Shown here: positions 43,562 to 52,668 of the stretch, piece after piece
Position numbering within the stretch: the first letter of the stretch is position 1
Layout of the letters: each line of letters opens with the position of its first letter
NCBI RefSeq assembly: GCF_030409835.1
Contig: NZ_JAUFQO010000002.1
Location: 286,640-350,639 of the forward strand
DNA: 64,000 bases
DNA from: Lutimonas halocynthiae
GTDB taxonomy: Bacteria; Bacteroidota; Bacteroidia; Flavobacteriales; Flavobacteriaceae
Reading direction: 5' to 3'
Translations under genes and position numbers: made by a program
Notes under the pieces: model-generated
What the model was told of the DNA's origin: nothing
The model's input: only the letters and a program-made list of their open reading frames with translations
The model's database searches: none

Positions 43562-44422
43562 TTAGTTATTCAAAGCCTCAGCTCCACCAACGATCTCAAG
43601 GATTTCATTAGTAATAGAAGCCTGACGTGCTTTGTTGTAAACAAGTAGTAAGTCATCTCTAAGTTCTGTAGCATTATCAGTTGCTTTGTGCATTGCCGTC
43701 ATTCTGGCTCCGTGTTCAGCAGCATAAGAATCTCTGATGCCTTTATACAATTGCATCTTTAAAGCCTTAGGAATTAATCCTTTTACAATTTCTTCCTTAT
43801 TAGGTTCGAAAATATAATCTGCGCTAGCTTCATCAGTTTCCTCGGCAGCGGCAATAGGTAAAAATTGTTCCTGCGTTACAATTTGAGTTGCAGCATTTTT
43901 AAACCCGTTATACACCAATTCAATATGATCAAATGATCCCTTAGTGAATTCCTCCATTAAAGCTTCAGCAAATACAACAGTATTTTCAAAAGTTAAATCA
44001 TCATAAAGATCAGATTCGAATTTGAAAATTTTATGCTCCTTAGAAAGGATATCATTTCCTTTTTTACCTATTGTAAAAATAGAAACATCTTTTCCTGCAT
44101 AATTGTTCTTAGCAATACGTGCAACTTCTTTAATCACGTTAGAATTAAATCCACCACACAGACCTCTGTTTGAAGTTATGGCAACAATCAATACTTTATT
44201 GATATCTCTTTGTTGTGTGAATTCACCTCCGTCATCGCTGTCTAAGGTTGCACTCAGGTTTTGCAATAACTCGGTTAATTTATTAGAATAAGGACGCATT
44301 TGCACAATCGCATCCTGGGCTTTTTTCAACTTAGCAGCAGACACCATTTTCATGGCACTGGTGATCTTCATGGTTGACCCAATGGATGAGATTCTGTTAC
44401 GTATTTCTTTTAAATTTGCCAT
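43562..44422 (-). CDS. atpG: ATP synthase F1 subunit gamma
   Basis: A 286-residue central-stalk subunit that couples rotation to catalysis. It starts MANLKEIRNRISSIGSTMKI with the conserved TSAMKMVSAAKL and ends in ITNEILEIVGGAEAL. It is the last gene of the operon on the minus strand, 54 bases after atpA. Confidence 0.97.
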   Translation of the reverse strand: MANLKEIRNRISSIGSTMKITSAMKMVSAAKLKKAQDAIVQMRPYSNKLTELLQNLSATLDSDDGGEFTQQRDINKVLIVAITSNRGLCGGFNSNVIKEVARIAKNNYAGKDVSIFTIGKKGNDILSKEHKIFKFESDLYDDLTFENTVVFAEALMEEFTKGSFDHIELVYNGFKNAATQIVTQEQFLPIAAAEETDEASADYIFEPNKEEIVKGLIPKALKMQLYKGIRDSYAAEHGARMTAMHKATDNATELRDDLLLVYNKARQASITNEILEIVGGAEALNN

Positions 44423-44476
44423 TCTTTATATGATTATAAATTCAGAGTAAACTCTGAAATCAAAACTTTAAACTAT

Positions 44477-46054
44477 TTATTCAAATTTTGCTGATATCTC
44501 TTTAGCAACTAATTCTAAAGTATCAGTAACTTCATCAGTTAATTTACCTGCTTTTAATGTTTCAAGAATATCACTGTGTTTAGCACGTAATAAATGAAGA
44601 TAATCTTTTTCAAATTCTTTCACTTTCTCAACAGGAACAGCTCTCAAAAGATCTTTTGAACCAGCATAGATAATAGCGATTTGATCTTCAACAGCGAATG
44701 GATCGTTCTGAGCCTGCTTTAAAATCTCTACGTTTCTCTTACCTTTTTCAATTACATTCATGGTAGCTGCATCAAGATCAGATCCAAACTTAGCAAATGC
44801 TTCAAGTTCACGGTATTGAGCTTGATCAAGCTTCAAAGTACCAGCTACTTTTTTCATTGATTTAATCTGAGCATTTCCCCCAACACGCGATACAGAAATA
44901 CCTACGTCAATTGCAGGTCTTACACCTGAATTAAATAAATCAGAAGTTAAGAATATTTGTCCGTCTGTAATTGAAATTACGTTTGTAGGAATATAAGCAG
45001 ATACGTCACCAGCCTGAGTTTCAATAATTGGAAGCGCAGTTAAAGATCCACCACCTTTTATTTTACCTTGTAACGAAGGAGGAATATCATTCATTTGAGA
45101 AGCAATCGCATCATCGTTGATTACTTTTGCAGCTCTCTCAAGTAATCTTGAGTGAAGATAAAATACATCACCAGGATAAGCCTCACGTCCCGGAGGTCTT
45201 CTCAATAATAAAGAAACCTCACGGTAAGCTACCGCTTGTTTAGAAAGATCATCATAAACAATCAATGCTGGTCTTCCAGTATCTCTAAAGTATTCGCCGA
45301 TGGCAGCACCCGCAAACGCACCATAAACCTGCATTGGAGCAACATCTGATGCATTGGCTGCTACGATCGTAGTATATGCCATAGCACCTTTTTCTTCTAA
45401 CATTTTAGCAATTCCTGCAATAGTAGAACCTTTTTGACCTATGGCTACATAGATACAATATACTGGCTTGCCTGCATCGTAAAATTCTTTTTGATTGATA
45501 ATCGTATCAAGCGCCACAGTTGACTTACCTGTTTGACGGTCACCAATAATCAATTCACGTTGTCCACGACCAACCGGGATCATCGCATCAACTGATTTTA
45601 AACCAGTTTGTAGTGGTTCAGTTACAGGTTCTCTGAATATTACTCCAGGAGCTTTTCTTTCTAATGGCATTTCAAAAGTTTCGCCTTCTATTGGTCCTTT
45701 ACCATCAATTGGCTCACCCAAAGTGTTTACTACCCTACCAAGAATACCTTCACCTACATTGATAGATGCAATTCTATTAGTACGTTTTACGGTAGCTCCT
45801 TCTCTAATCGCAGTAGATTCTCCTAATAATACTACCCCAACATTATCTTCTTCCAGGTTAAGAACGATACCTTCAAGACCTCCTTCAAAAACCACTAATT
45901 CACCATACTGTACATTGGATAATCCATAGACTCTGGCGATACCATCTCCTATTTGTAATACAGTTCCTATTTCAGTCAAAGAAGCTTTCCCTTCAAATCC
46001 CGTTAGTTGTTCTTTTAAAATTGCTGATACTTCAGCTGGTTTTATTGTTGCCAT
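44477..46054 (-). CDS. atpA: ATP synthase F1 subunit alpha
   Basis: A 525-residue non-catalytic nucleotide-binding subunit. The Walker A loop is GDRQTGKST and the arginine finger region is [34 protein letters not shown] holds Walker B. The length is normal. It lies between atpH and atpG. Confidence 0.98.
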   Translation of the reverse strand: MATIKPAEVSAILKEQLTGFEGKASLTEIGTVLQIGDGIARVYGLSNVQYGELVVFEGGLEGIVLNLEEDNVGVVLLGESTAIREGATVKRTNRIASINVGEGILGRVVNTLGEPIDGKGPIEGETFEMPLERKAPGVIFREPVTEPLQTGLKSVDAMIPVGRGQRELIIGDRQTGKSTVALDTIINQKEFYDAGKPVYCIYVAIGQKGSTIAGIAKMLEEKGAMAYTTIVAANASDVAPMQVYGAFAGAAIGEYFRDTGRPALIVYDDLSKQAVAYREVSLLLRRPPGREAYPGDVFYLHSRLLERAAKVINDDAIASQMNDIPPSLQGKIKGGGSLTALPIIETQAGDVSAYIPTNVISITDGQIFLTSDLFNSGVRPAIDVGISVSRVGGNAQIKSMKKVAGTLKLDQAQYRELEAFAKFGSDLDAATMNVIEKGKRNVEILKQAQNDPFAVEDQIAIIYAGSKDLLRAVPVEKVKEFEKDYLHLLRAKHSDILETLKAGKLTDEVTDTLELVAKEISAKFE

Positions 46055-46075
46055 TTTTACTAGTTATTATCTTAA

Positions 46076-46633
46076 TTAGATTTTTGGTATATATTGATTG
46101 TCTTCAAATTGAGAAAGTAGGTCATCTAACCTATATGAAACACTTGAATCATAAAGTTTATCACCAACTCTTAATACAAACCCTCCAATAATGGAAGGAT
46201 CTACCACATTATTCAGGGTAATTTGCTTACCCATTGCTTCCTCAACTCTTGCAAGAATTGCTTTTTCTAAATCCTTGGTCAAAGGAACAGCCGATGTAAC
46301 CTGAGCTACTTCGATCCCTTTAAGAAAATCATAAATTACGATGTATTCTTTTGCCACTAAAATTAAAAGGGCAGGACGTTTATTTTCGATCAATAAGTTC
46401 AAAAGACCCAATGTGATGCCGTTGACTTTTTTACCGAATATTTCAGTTAAAACTGATTTTTTTGCTTTTGATTTGATGATAGGGCTTTTCAACATTACCT
46501 CCAAGTCATGATTCTCTTCGATAGTTGATTGGATCAATATCATATCATCATTTACCTCTTTTGCAAAACCTTTTTCTTTTGCGAGGTTTAATGTTGCCTT
46601 AGCGTATCTTAATGCTGCTCTTGTTCCTACCAT
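46076..46633 (-). CDS. atpH: ATP synthase F1 subunit delta
   Basis: A 185-residue OSCP/delta subunit joining F1 to the peripheral stalk. It starts MVGTRAALRYAKATLNLAKE, the family N-terminus, and ends with GGFVLRVGDKLYDSSVSYRL, the family C-terminal motif. It is three bases after atpF. Confidence 0.95.
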   Translation of the reverse strand: MVGTRAALRYAKATLNLAKEKGFAKEVNDDMILIQSTIEENHDLEVMLKSPIIKSKAKKSVLTEIFGKKVNGITLGLLNLLIENKRPALLILVAKEYIVIYDFLKGIEVAQVTSAVPLTKDLEKAILARVEEAMGKQITLNNVVDPSIIGGFVLRVGDKLYDSSVSYRLDDLLSQFEDNQYIPKI

Positions 46634-46636
46634 GTT

Positions 46637-47137
46637 TTATTTTAACCTAGCTTCTTGTAACATTTTTTCAATCAACTTCACTTGCTTGTCTTTATCAGAC
46701 AATTCATCTTTCATGATCTTTTCAGCAATTCCAATTGACAACTGCGCCACCTGATTCTTCAATTCAGTAATCGCAGCAAGTTTTTCATTCTGTATCGTCT
46801 GTTTGGCTTGCTCAATGATCTTATTAGATTGTGCTTTGGCTTCATCCTTTGCTTCAGTGATCATTTGCTCTTTGATCATTCTCGCATCTTTTAACAATGA
46901 ATCTCTTTCAGCTCTTGCTTCTTTTAAGACCTTTTCATTACTAGATTGAAGATCAAGCATTTCTTGACGTGCTTTATCAGCCTCGTCTAATGCATTCTGA
47001 ATTCCTTCTTCTCTGCTATTTAAAGCATCCAAAATCGGCTTCCAAGCAAATTTCTTCAATAAGAAAAGCAAAAGCAAAAATAGTATCGTTTGCCAGAAAA
47101 AAAGTCCAAATGAAAAATCGTTGATTAATTTCTCCAT
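46637..47137 (-). CDS. atpF: ATP synthase Fo subunit b
   Basis: A 166-residue peripheral-stalk subunit. One N-terminal TM segment (FGLFFWQTILFLLLLFLLKK) is followed by the motif FAWKPILDALNSREEGI and a long charged helix. It is downstream of atpE, separated by 80 bases that hold an inverted repeat. Confidence 0.96.
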   Translation of the reverse strand: MEKLINDFSFGLFFWQTILFLLLLFLLKKFAWKPILDALNSREEGIQNALDEADKARQEMLDLQSSNEKVLKEARAERDSLLKDARMIKEQMITEAKDEAKAQSNKIIEQAKQTIQNEKLAAITELKNQVAQLSIGIAEKIMKDELSDKDKQVKLIEKMLQEARLK

Positions 47138-47160
47138 GTGTATATTTTGTAAATATTAAT

Positions 47161-47207
47161 ATTGTTTTTGAAAACAATAGCTATAACCAACCGTCATAGC
47201 TATTGTT
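47161..47207 (-). promoter_or_regulatory. Two alternative stem-loops between atpE and atpF
   Basis: AACAATAGCTAT (47173-47184) and ATAGCTATTGTT (47196-47207) pair perfectly (12 bp, 11-base loop). ATTGTTTT (47161-47168) can instead pair with AAAACAAT (47171-47178), which shares an arm, so the two hairpins exclude each other. Such structures between atpE and atpF can raise the relative output of subunit c by stabilising or partly terminating the transcript. That role is inference. Confidence 0.6.
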
Positions 47208-47217
47208 ACTGTAAGAA

Positions 47218-47409
47218 TTAAACTGCAAATAAAGCAGCAAATCCAATACCTTCAATAAGCGCAGCTGCAATTAGCATCGCTGTTTGAATTTTACCAGTAG
47301 CTTCAGGTTGACGAGCAATAGCGTCCATTGCTGAACCACCAATTCTACCAATACCGATACCGGCACCTATAACAACCAAACCTGCACCTACAATAGCTGG
47401 AATTTCCAT
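47218..47409 (-). CDS. atpE: ATP synthase Fo subunit c
   Basis: A 63-residue proteolipid with two TM helices. The loop ARQPEATGK follows the first helix, and the ion-binding carboxylate is Glu53 in LIEGIGFAAL. The residue after Glu is Gly rather than Ser or Thr, which speaks for H+ rather than Na+. GAGIGIGRIGG is the helix packing motif. Confidence 0.96.
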   Translation of the reverse strand: MEIPAIVGAGLVVIGAGIGIGRIGGSAMDAIARQPEATGKIQTAMLIAAALIEGIGFAALFAV

Positions 47410-47444
47410 AATATATATATAATTAAAAATTAAACATTCGTTAT

Positions 47445-48521
47445 TTAATGTGCTTCATCATGCTCTTCAACAGCAAATCCAAAATATAAGGCAGATAGCA
47501 TGGTGAAAATATAAGCTTGTAATAAAGCAACTAATAATTCAATCATTGAAATGGCAAAAGAAAGTACAAACGACAAACTACTACCTATCCAATTTCTGAA
47601 CACAAAAATCAATCCTACCAGGCTCATCAATACAATGTGGCCCGCCATGATATTCGCATATAAACGAATCATCAATGCAAAAGGTTTGATAAAAACTCCT
47701 AATAATTCAATAGGAGCTAATATTATTTTCATTGGAACGGGTACACCCGGCATCCAAAAGATATGTTTCCAGTAATTTTTGTTTCCTGAGAATTGAGTGA
47801 TCAAGAAAGTCAATAATGCAAGAGCAAAAGTAACTGCTATATTTCCTGTAACATTTATCCCAAGAGGAGTTAATCCGAAAAGATTTAAAAACCAAACAAA
47901 GAAAAATACTGTAAGTAAAAAACTCATGTATTTTTTATAATGCTTTTCACCAATATTTGGAATAGCAATCTCATCTCTGATGTAAACAACTATTGGTTCA
48001 AAGAACCTTCCAGCTCCTGTAGCAATTGGTCCTTTTCCAAATGATCTTGCCAAACCTGTAAAAAGTAACAGCATAAGAACACCTGTAACCATAATCATAA
48101 AAACACTTTTCGTGATTGAAAAGTCTAATGGTTTAACGTTGGTTGGATGGTGATGGTCATCAAAAGCTAATGTGCCCTCAGCATCTGTTTTGTAAATCTT
48201 GTTGTGGTATAATTTGTAATAGCTTCCGTTACTTTCAGCTACTGTTTCCCCGTGGTGGAATTTTGAAGATGAAAATACGTGAAGCCCGCCATCAATGAGA
48301 ATCACTGGCAATGAAAAGCCATAGTGCTTATTTTTTTCAGTATCACTGAAAAAGATAAAATCATAAGAGTCTTGAATGTGATGGTTAATACTTTCCTTTA
48401 TTTCAGTTTTTAAATCTCTTTCATCCGCACTTCCTTCATGCTCTGCATGCTGGGCATTCAGGTTCAAACTAAAAACTAAAACTGTGATTGTAAGGAATTT
48501 TACTAAAAACTTACTTTGCAT
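47445..48521 (-). CDS. atpB: ATP synthase Fo subunit a
   Basis: Starts at ATG 48521; the longer frame to 48530 would need TTG. The first 22 residues form a signal-like segment (FLVKFLTITVLVFSLNLNA), as in other Bacteroidota subunit a proteins with an N-terminal periplasmic extension of about 130 residues rich in His. The channel region has the essential Arg in ALMIRLYANIMAGHIVL. The -7 box at 48564-48557 gives the operon a promoter here. Confidence 0.95.
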   Translation of the reverse strand: MQSKFLVKFLTITVLVFSLNLNAQHAEHEGSADERDLKTEIKESINHHIQDSYDFIFFSDTEKNKHYGFSLPVILIDGGLHVFSSSKFHHGETVAESNGSYYKLYHNKIYKTDAEGTLAFDDHHHPTNVKPLDFSITKSVFMIMVTGVLMLLLFTGLARSFGKGPIATGAGRFFEPIVVYIRDEIAIPNIGEKHYKKYMSFLLTVFFFVWFLNLFGLTPLGINVTGNIAVTFALALLTFLITQFSGNKNYWKHIFWMPGVPVPMKIILAPIELLGVFIKPFALMIRLYANIMAGHIVLMSLVGLIFVFRNWIGSSLSFVLSFAISMIELLVALLQAYIFTMLSALYFGFAVEEHDEAH

Positions 48522-48556
48522 CTTAAACAAATTATATTGGCTTATAAAAATCGGTG

Positions 48557-48564
48557 CAAATGTA
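48557..48564 (-). promoter_or_regulatory. -7 box TACATTTG before atpB
   Basis: Minus-strand TACATTTG matches TAnnTTTG, 35 bases before the ATG of atpB. No clear -33 TTG is seen at 17-23 bases. Confidence 0.45.
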
Positions 48565-48597
48565 ATATATTTATTTGGATAGATTATAAATAAAATC

Positions 48598-48975
48598 TTA
48601 TTTTTTCAGAAATTCAATCACGCCTAATGTTTCAAAAATAAGACTGATCAGGTAGGGAACAAAAAAGGCTGCAAATTCAAGCGAGTCAAGCCCTCCGTCA
48701 AGTTTGTAATAAGGATAAAAGAAGATGAAAAAAAAGAGAAATTTGACAAAACTTCCGCCCATATAAAGGAAGCCTAATTGTTCAGACATTTTTGTTTTTA
48801 AAAGAAATAATGTCAGATATATTGTGATAGCTAGAATATAGTTCAGAAAATATGCTGCAACGATTCTATTATCTAATAGGGGTAATTCAAGTTGATGTAA
48901 AACAAAGAGGTGAATGGAAAAAGCTAAAGCCAGAACCACTAGAAGTCTCACAGAAAATTTTGAAAATGAATTCAT
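48598..48975 (-). CDS. DUF6168-like small membrane protein of the ATP synthase locus
   Basis: A 125-residue protein with four TM segments (LLVVLALAFSIHLFVLH, YFLNYILAITIYLTLFLL, FVKFLFFFIFFYPYY, FFVPYLISLIFETLGVI). From memory it matches DUF6168, seen in flavobacteria just before atpB. It occupies the place where other bacteria have atpI, and may have a similar role in Fo assembly. The start is ATG 48975; the frame to 48981 would begin with TTG. Confidence 0.8.
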   Translation of the reverse strand: MNSFSKFSVRLLVVLALAFSIHLFVLHQLELPLLDNRIVAAYFLNYILAITIYLTLFLLKTKMSEQLGFLYMGGSFVKFLFFFIFFYPYYKLDGGLDSLEFAAFFVPYLISLIFETLGVIEFLKK

Positions 48976-48981
48976 GCTCAA

Positions 48982-49200
48982 TTAGTCCTCTAAATTTTTT
49001 AATTGCGCTAAAAGGCTATAGAAAGACAGGACTATTCCTAATAGGGTTAGTACGATTGTAAAACTCTTATTGTCAGTGTAAGTCGCATCGAGCCACTTGC
49101 CTAAACGTGCAGCAAGATAAATGGTTATTCCCATTTGCAAGCCAATACCCGTAAGAACTATATATTTATTAAGCCGTTTTTTTGGTTTTTTCTGCACCAT
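48982..49200 (-). CDS. AtpZ/AtpI family protein
   Basis: A 72-residue protein with two TM helices: IVLTGIGLQMGITIYLAARL, then FTIVLTLLGIVLSFYSLLAQL. The Gly and Gln pattern in the first helix is typical of AtpZ, which helps with Mg2+ handling and c-ring assembly. It overlaps the 3' end of the bactofilin gene by 32 bases and leads into the ATP synthase genes. Confidence 0.88.
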   Translation of the reverse strand: MVQKKPKKRLNKYIVLTGIGLQMGITIYLAARLGKWLDATYTDNKSFTIVLTLLGIVLSFYSLLAQLKNLED

Positions 49201-49567
49201 TTTGAATTACTTTGACCGCACTTTTCATGGCACAAGTAGCATTAAATACTGCTCCTGGTTCTACTGATAATTTACCCATGACAACATCTCCACTGATGTC
49301 AGCCGTACTTTTAAGTGAAAGGATCTGGTCTACAATTAATTTTCCTGAGAAAGTCCCTTCAATATCAGCATTTGTACAATCAATAGTGCCTGAGACATAA
49401 CCTTCTTTGCCGATTACTACACGACCACTTGTCTGAATTGTTCCTTCAATTTTACCGTCTACTCTAAAATCTCCATCAGATTTAATATCTCCTACAAGTG
49501 AAGAATTCTTTGCGATAATGTTACGTTCTCCAACTGGGTTTGGATTTTCTTTTTTTTCGTTGAACAT
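49169..49567 (-). CDS. Bactofilin (polymer-forming cytoskeletal protein)
   Basis: A 132-residue bactofilin with a short disordered N-terminus and a beta-helix core (NIIAKNSSLVGDIKSDGDF, KIEGTIQTSGRVVIGKEG). It forms filaments that guide cell shape or envelope enzymes. Its gene lies 12 bases after the SprE-like gene and overlaps atpZ by 32 bases, so all three are read together. Confidence 0.92.
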   Translation of the reverse strand: MFNEKKENPNPVGERNIIAKNSSLVGDIKSDGDFRVDGKIEGTIQTSGRVVIGKEGYVSGTIDCTNADIEGTFSGKLIVDQILSLKSTADISGDVVMGKLSVEPGAVFNATCAMKSAVKVIQNGAEKTKKTA

Positions 49568-49579
49568 AATGTTATAGTT

Positions 49580-51790
49580 TTAATTTTGTTGTGATGCTTC
49601 TTTTAATGCTGAAAATTTTGTGATTGCCTCTTCTGCATAATCACTTTCTTCAGTGTTAGGATAGTTTAAAATAATTTCATTTAGTTTATCCATAAATTCG
49701 GCTTCTCCTTTGGTTTTATAAAGAAGATGTGCTTTTAATAATTCAAATTTAGCCTCTATTTCAAGGCCTTTGAACTTATCAAGTCCGTCATTAACAGTTC
49801 TAAGGGAGTATTCAAAATCTTCTTCTTCATAGCACACGAAGGCAATTTTGTAAAAATATTCAGGACTATTGTCGTCATTGCTGCTTTCTAAAACGTTTTT
49901 AGGGTTTTTGATGATTTCTGCATAACGTGATCCTGGATAATTAGTAACGATATCATCTCTGTATTTATTGCTCATCTCGGTGTTAAAAAACTCATATGTT
50001 TTATAAAGATGGTATTTTACGGGTAAAATCAGATTTTCCTGAGGGTCAATTTCTAGAAATTTTTCAAAATCAACGGCGGCAATCTCATATTCTTTAAATT
50101 GTTCCTTATAGATGAGTCCAAGATTATAATAAGCATCATTTCTTGTTTGTGTAATGCTATCGAGAACTTTTTCACTTTTTGGGATTTGCTCTTTGTAATA
50201 GGCAACATTGAAAAGTAAACTCGTGTCAAGTTCAACTTTAGTTTCAGTTACTTCAATGTCAGAACTCAAGCCGACATTTTGAGAAATAAGCCAGAAATCT
50301 CCTAATGATCGATTGCCGTATTTGTTTTTAAATTCCTGTTTACCGAGCCCTACCAATTGTGCGTTGTAAAAATAGAACTTACCACCGTCATCGTAGTTGT
50401 TATTTGAGGTAGCGAATTCGCCCATACCCATATTGGCTCCAAACTGTTCTTTAGCGATTTGCTCAGCTTCATATTTGGCCTTGAGTTGTTCAATATAGCC
50501 TTTGAAATATATAGTACTTTCTTCCTCAGACATATTGGCTAATGTAAGGATACTGTCACTTTTTCTGGCTATATGTTCATAATAAATCACGTCATTAAGG
50601 CTTTCTCTTTTGCGAATTATTTTACGAATTCGCTTTGTATTCTGGTCAATGGGAATTTGCATAACACTATCGTAATATGCGCCTGCCATTTCAAAACTGG
50701 TTTTGTCGAAATAAAAATCTCCCAATCTTTCGTAGGAAAGGCTTTTTTGATAGGGTTTTTTAGTATTGTGAATCACAGAAAGTTCAAATAGTCCACGTGC
50801 CTGTTCGTAACTTTCATTGGCCAATGAAATGATACCAGCCTGATAGTAAAGTTCATCTAGATACGGCCTGTTATCTCTGTTCTTAATAAGATCTTGTAAA
50901 GTATAAACAATGATACTTGTGCTATCTGCATCTGAATAATTCTTGGCCCTTTCAATGGCGGCATGAACTTTATATTTTTGAGGAATATTTTTCATGTAGG
51001 TTAAAGATTCAAACACCATATTTGATGAATCAATTTTTTCCTGTTCTCTATAAATTTGACCAAGAATAAAGAGGTTTCTAGCTCCCTGATTTAGATCTGT
51101 TAAGTAGTATGTCGCTTTTTTCAAATGATCAACAACCAAATGAGTGCTGTCAATCTGAGTATAGGCCATGGCCATTGCAGTGTGTGCCTTTTCATATTCT
51201 TCATCCGTCAAACTGACATTTCTAAGAACTGATTTTAAAGTTTCAATTGCTAGTTTTTCATTTTGCAATCTGACATGAGCCTTGGCTTTCCAGATTTTAG
51301 TGTCTCGATATAAATTCGCATTGGGATAATTTTCAATGCCAAAAGTGAAAGCTTCAAGAGCTGGGATGAATCGTTGCAGATAATATCTCGATTTTCCTAG
51401 TAGCAAGTAGGCTTCATCAATTTGACTGTTTTTTTCATAACCATCAATTACCATCGAGTGCTTTTGAATAGATTTGACAGCTTTTTCTTCAGCTTTATCA
51501 AACCCTTGTGCTTCAGTGTCTTTGTTGACACTTTGGCCAGGTAATGGAATTATTTCTTCTTCAATTTTTAATGGCTCGATTGGAAGTCTTTCCCAAAAGT
51601 TGTCTTCATAAGAATCATCCAGCTGCATCTTGGCTTCATCAAATGCTATGTTTCCATTATACAGTACGTTGTATTTCGCAGACATAGAATGGCTCGTTCT
51701 ACTCAAAAAAGTGTCTTTCTGAGTAGAACAGCTCATGACGAGTAAAATCGATCCGATGCAAAATATGATACGTTTGATCCCTTTTTTCAA
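49580..51790 (-). CDS. SprE/PorW-type TPR lipoprotein of the type IX secretion system
   Basis: A 736-residue lipoprotein (LVMSC, Cys21) with many TPR units along its length. The start after the lipobox, TQKDTFLSRTSHSMSAKYNV-LYNGNIAFDEAKM, matches the flavobacterial SprE/PorW N-terminus. These proteins are needed for type IX secretion and gliding, linking the periplasmic PorKN ring parts to the translocon. TPR blocks include EAYLLLGKSRYYLQRFIPAL-type helices and QARGLFELSVIHNTKKPYQK. It begins the gene run toward atpG. Confidence 0.87.
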   Translation of the reverse strand: MKKGIKRIIFCIGSILLVMSCSTQKDTFLSRTSHSMSAKYNVLYNGNIAFDEAKMQLDDSYEDNFWERLPIEPLKIEEEIIPLPGQSVNKDTEAQGFDKAEEKAVKSIQKHSMVIDGYEKNSQIDEAYLLLGKSRYYLQRFIPALEAFTFGIENYPNANLYRDTKIWKAKAHVRLQNEKLAIETLKSVLRNVSLTDEEYEKAHTAMAMAYTQIDSTHLVVDHLKKATYYLTDLNQGARNLFILGQIYREQEKIDSSNMVFESLTYMKNIPQKYKVHAAIERAKNYSDADSTSIIVYTLQDLIKNRDNRPYLDELYYQAGIISLANESYEQARGLFELSVIHNTKKPYQKSLSYERLGDFYFDKTSFEMAGAYYDSVMQIPIDQNTKRIRKIIRKRESLNDVIYYEHIARKSDSILTLANMSEEESTIYFKGYIEQLKAKYEAEQIAKEQFGANMGMGEFATSNNNYDDGGKFYFYNAQLVGLGKQEFKNKYGNRSLGDFWLISQNVGLSSDIEVTETKVELDTSLLFNVAYYKEQIPKSEKVLDSITQTRNDAYYNLGLIYKEQFKEYEIAAVDFEKFLEIDPQENLILPVKYHLYKTYEFFNTEMSNKYRDDIVTNYPGSRYAEIIKNPKNVLESSNDDNSPEYFYKIAFVCYEEEDFEYSLRTVNDGLDKFKGLEIEAKFELLKAHLLYKTKGEAEFMDKLNEIILNYPNTEESDYAEEAITKFSALKEASQQN

Positions 51791-51966
51791 AATTTTAGCC
51801 TTGGCTTGTCTTAATACTTTGGTAAACGACGGGGGTGGGGTAAAAGTACAAATTAATCATAAATTTTTGTGTTAAGAGTCCTGATTAATAAAAGACTTTG
51901 ATTGAAATGTCGAAAAAATCTTAAAAGACCACCAGTTAATGAACATGTCTTTGTTAAATGAATCTA

Positions 51967-52662
51967 TTATGTTGAGAAGAATTGCTCTAATTCCTTTAGG
52001 GTTTCATCCGAAGTCTTCAAATCTTTAATAATTTCACCTTTATTTAATACAACAATTCGCTCACAGACCTCCGTGATATGGCCAAGATCATGACTAGAAA
52101 TCAAAAGCGTGGAGTGTGATTCAGCATTGATCTTTTTTAAAGTTTTTTTCAGCCGAATTTGTGTTGTAGGGTCCAGATTGGCAAAAGGTTCATCAAGAAT
52201 TACAACTTCAGGCTGCCCGATTAAAGCAGCTACAATACCTGTTTTTTTTTGATTCCCTTTGGAAAGATCTCTCAGGTATTTTTTTTGACCGAGAATTTCA
52301 TCGTTAAAAAGTTCTTCGAACTGATTTAAAAATGTAGTAAGGTCAACATTATTTACGCCTCGAAGTTTTGCAATAAAGTCAAAATATTCTTCAGGTGTTA
52401 AATATCCAATTAAGAAACTCTCGTCAATAAAGGCAGCAGTAAAAGGCTTCCAATCTTCACTAATATTTACTTTAATATCATTGTTTATTACCTGACCAGT
52501 GCTAGGCTTAATAAGGTCAAGAACCAAATTGAAAAAAGTAGTTTTTCCGGCTCCATTATTGCCTACCAGGCCAAAAGATTGCCCTTTGGGGATGTCAAGT
52601 GATTCGATATTAAGAACCGTACTATCACCATATTTTTTAGAAAGATCTGTTGCGTTTATCAT
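51967..52662 (-). CDS. ABC transporter ATP-binding protein
   Basis: A 231-residue ATPase with Walker A GNNGAGKTTFF, signature LSKGNQKKTGI (slightly altered from LSGGQ), Walker B VVILDEPFANLDP and H-loop SSHDLGH. It powers the membrane protein encoded six bases upstream (52669). It is an exporter type of the CcmA/NatA group; substrate unknown. Confidence 0.93.
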   Translation of the reverse strand: MINATDLSKKYGDSTVLNIESLDIPKGQSFGLVGNNGAGKTTFFNLVLDLIKPSTGQVINNDIKVNISEDWKPFTAAFIDESFLIGYLTPEEYFDFIAKLRGVNNVDLTTFLNQFEELFNDEILGQKKYLRDLSKGNQKKTGIVAALIGQPEVVILDEPFANLDPTTQIRLKKTLKKINAESHSTLLISSHDLGHITEVCERIVVLNKGEIIKDLKTSDETLKELEQFFST

Positions 52663-52668
52663 AATTCA

